A DNA stretch of 64,000 nucleotides. It comes from Vibrio sp. STUT-A11 (lineage in GTDB: Bacteria; Pseudomonadota; Gammaproteobacteria; Enterobacterales; Vibrionaceae). The notes beneath the pieces are model-generated. The model was not told the origin of the DNA and made no database searches. It saw only the letters and a list, made by a program, of their open reading frames with translations. The number at the start of each line of letters is the position of its first letter. Within the stretch, counting starts at the first letter, position 1. Of this stretch, positions 63,407-64,000 are shown piece after piece. The position numbers and the translations under genes were made by a program. The stretch lies in assembly GCF_026000435.1 (NCBI RefSeq), contig NZ_AP026764.1:1240001-1304000 (forward strand), written 5' to 3'.

Positions 63407-64000
63407 TTTTTTCTCTTCTATCTGGTTGTCTGGTTTCGAATTTGCCCACCCTTTATGGTTGATTATCTTACCGTTACCACTGGTCGTGTATTACTTAGTG
63501 CCGGCTTACCGTACCAAGCAAATGGCGATAAAAGTGCCGTTCTTTACTCAGTTAGTAGAAGCCATCGGCGAAACGCCATCTGAAGGGGCAAGCCAGCTAA
63601 CGCCAAGTTGGTGGCAGCGCGCGACGTTAATTCTCTCTTGGATATTGGTTGTCTGCGCAATGGCTAAGCCCACGGTTTTGGGTGAGCCGCAGGTTCGTGA
63701 AAGTCTTGGTAGAGATGTGATGGTAGTAGTCGATCTGTCTGGATCAATGGCAGAAGCTGATTTTACCTCTCGTGCGGGTGAAAAAATCTCACGCCTAGAA
63801 GCTGCCAAAGAAGTGTTGGCAGATTTCGTGCAGTCACGTAAAGGCGATCGACTTGGTTTAGTGCTGTTTGGTGATGCGGCATTTGTTCAGACACCATTTA
63901 CCGCTGACCAGAATGTGTGGCTCGAACTGCTCAATCAAACGGATGTTGCTATGGCTGGGCAGAGTACGCACTTGGGCGATGCGATTGGGTTAGCGATTAA
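63399..64000 (+). CDS. BatA-like von Willebrand factor A protein (partial)
   Basis: N-terminal 200 residues are present; the gene continues past the window. Two helices (about 17-34 and 75-92) flank a short loop, then a VWA domain starts with the metal-ion site Asp112-x-Ser114-x-Ser116 (VVVDLSGSM), as in Bacteroides aerotolerance-type BatA. GGAAGGAG precedes ATG 63399. It is the fourth member of the MoxR module. Confidence 0.93.
   Translation, partial: MNDFFSSIWLSGFEFAHPLWLIILPLPLVVYYLVPAYRTKQMAIKVPFFTQLVEAIGETPSEGASQLTPSWWQRATLILSWILVVCAMAKPTVLGEPQVRESLGRDVMVVVDLSGSMAEADFTSRAGEKISRLEAAKEVLADFVQSRKGDRLGLVLFGDAAFVQTPFTADQNVWLELLNQTDVAMAGQSTHLGDAIGLAI

Overview
The window looks like a chromosome segment of a Vibrio, most likely of the Harveyi/Parahaemolyticus group. 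That is inferred from gene content and protein similarity as I recall them (rbs operon, TorS/TorT, Cti, HelD, CueR, YccS, DUF4136 lipoprotein), moderate G+C and CCA-encoding tRNA; no search was run.

Region 1 (1-24640) is a large myo-inositol catabolic locus. It holds two diverged iolC paralogues (kinase plus DUF2090 domain), iolD, iolG, iolB, iolA (mmsA), an MFS inositol transporter, iolH and a second TIM-barrel isomerase with its own LacI regulator. It also holds a methylglyoxal synthase, a GntP permease divergent from an iron alcohol dehydrogenase, and three tandem copies of a tiny unrecognised protein family. adhE sits inside the cluster. A recurring site, GRAA-N6-TTTY, lies in front of almost every iol transcription unit and also in front of the permease, the alcohol dehydrogenase and the small tandem genes, which ties these to the inositol regulon. 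A different 16-bp palindrome (TTGCAACCGGGTGCAA) lies in front of the isomerase/lacI pair and the transporter/iolH pair, so two regulators seem to divide the locus. The regulator for the first motif (an RpiR-type IolR would fit) and a classical iolE are not in the window.

Region 2 (24640-32320) is a patchwork: a LysR gene remnant, tRNA-Gly(TCC), a DUF4136 lipoprotein, small secreted or unknown proteins, a periplasmic L,D-transpeptidase-like protein, a NUDIX gene that is frameshifted and cut by an IS630-family element (itself carrying a stop codon in its transposase), and a membrane GGDEF-EAL protein.

Region 3 (32320-38970) is a complete ribose operon, rbsDACBK plus rbsR, with two identical 16-bp operators upstream.

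Region 4 (39000-57900) contains cueR without its copper pump, an AraC regulator divergent from a TonB-dependent receptor with a Fur-like box, small membrane proteins, yccS, helD, a second mgsA, divergent torT/torS without torR or the reductase, a 63-aa protein followed upstream by cti, and a LysR regulator.

Region 5 (57957-64000) is a probable operon: a Ser-type periplasmic sulfatase, its radical-SAM maturase (anSME), then MoxR ATPase, DUF58, DUF4381 and a BatA-like von Willebrand protein that runs off the end of the window.
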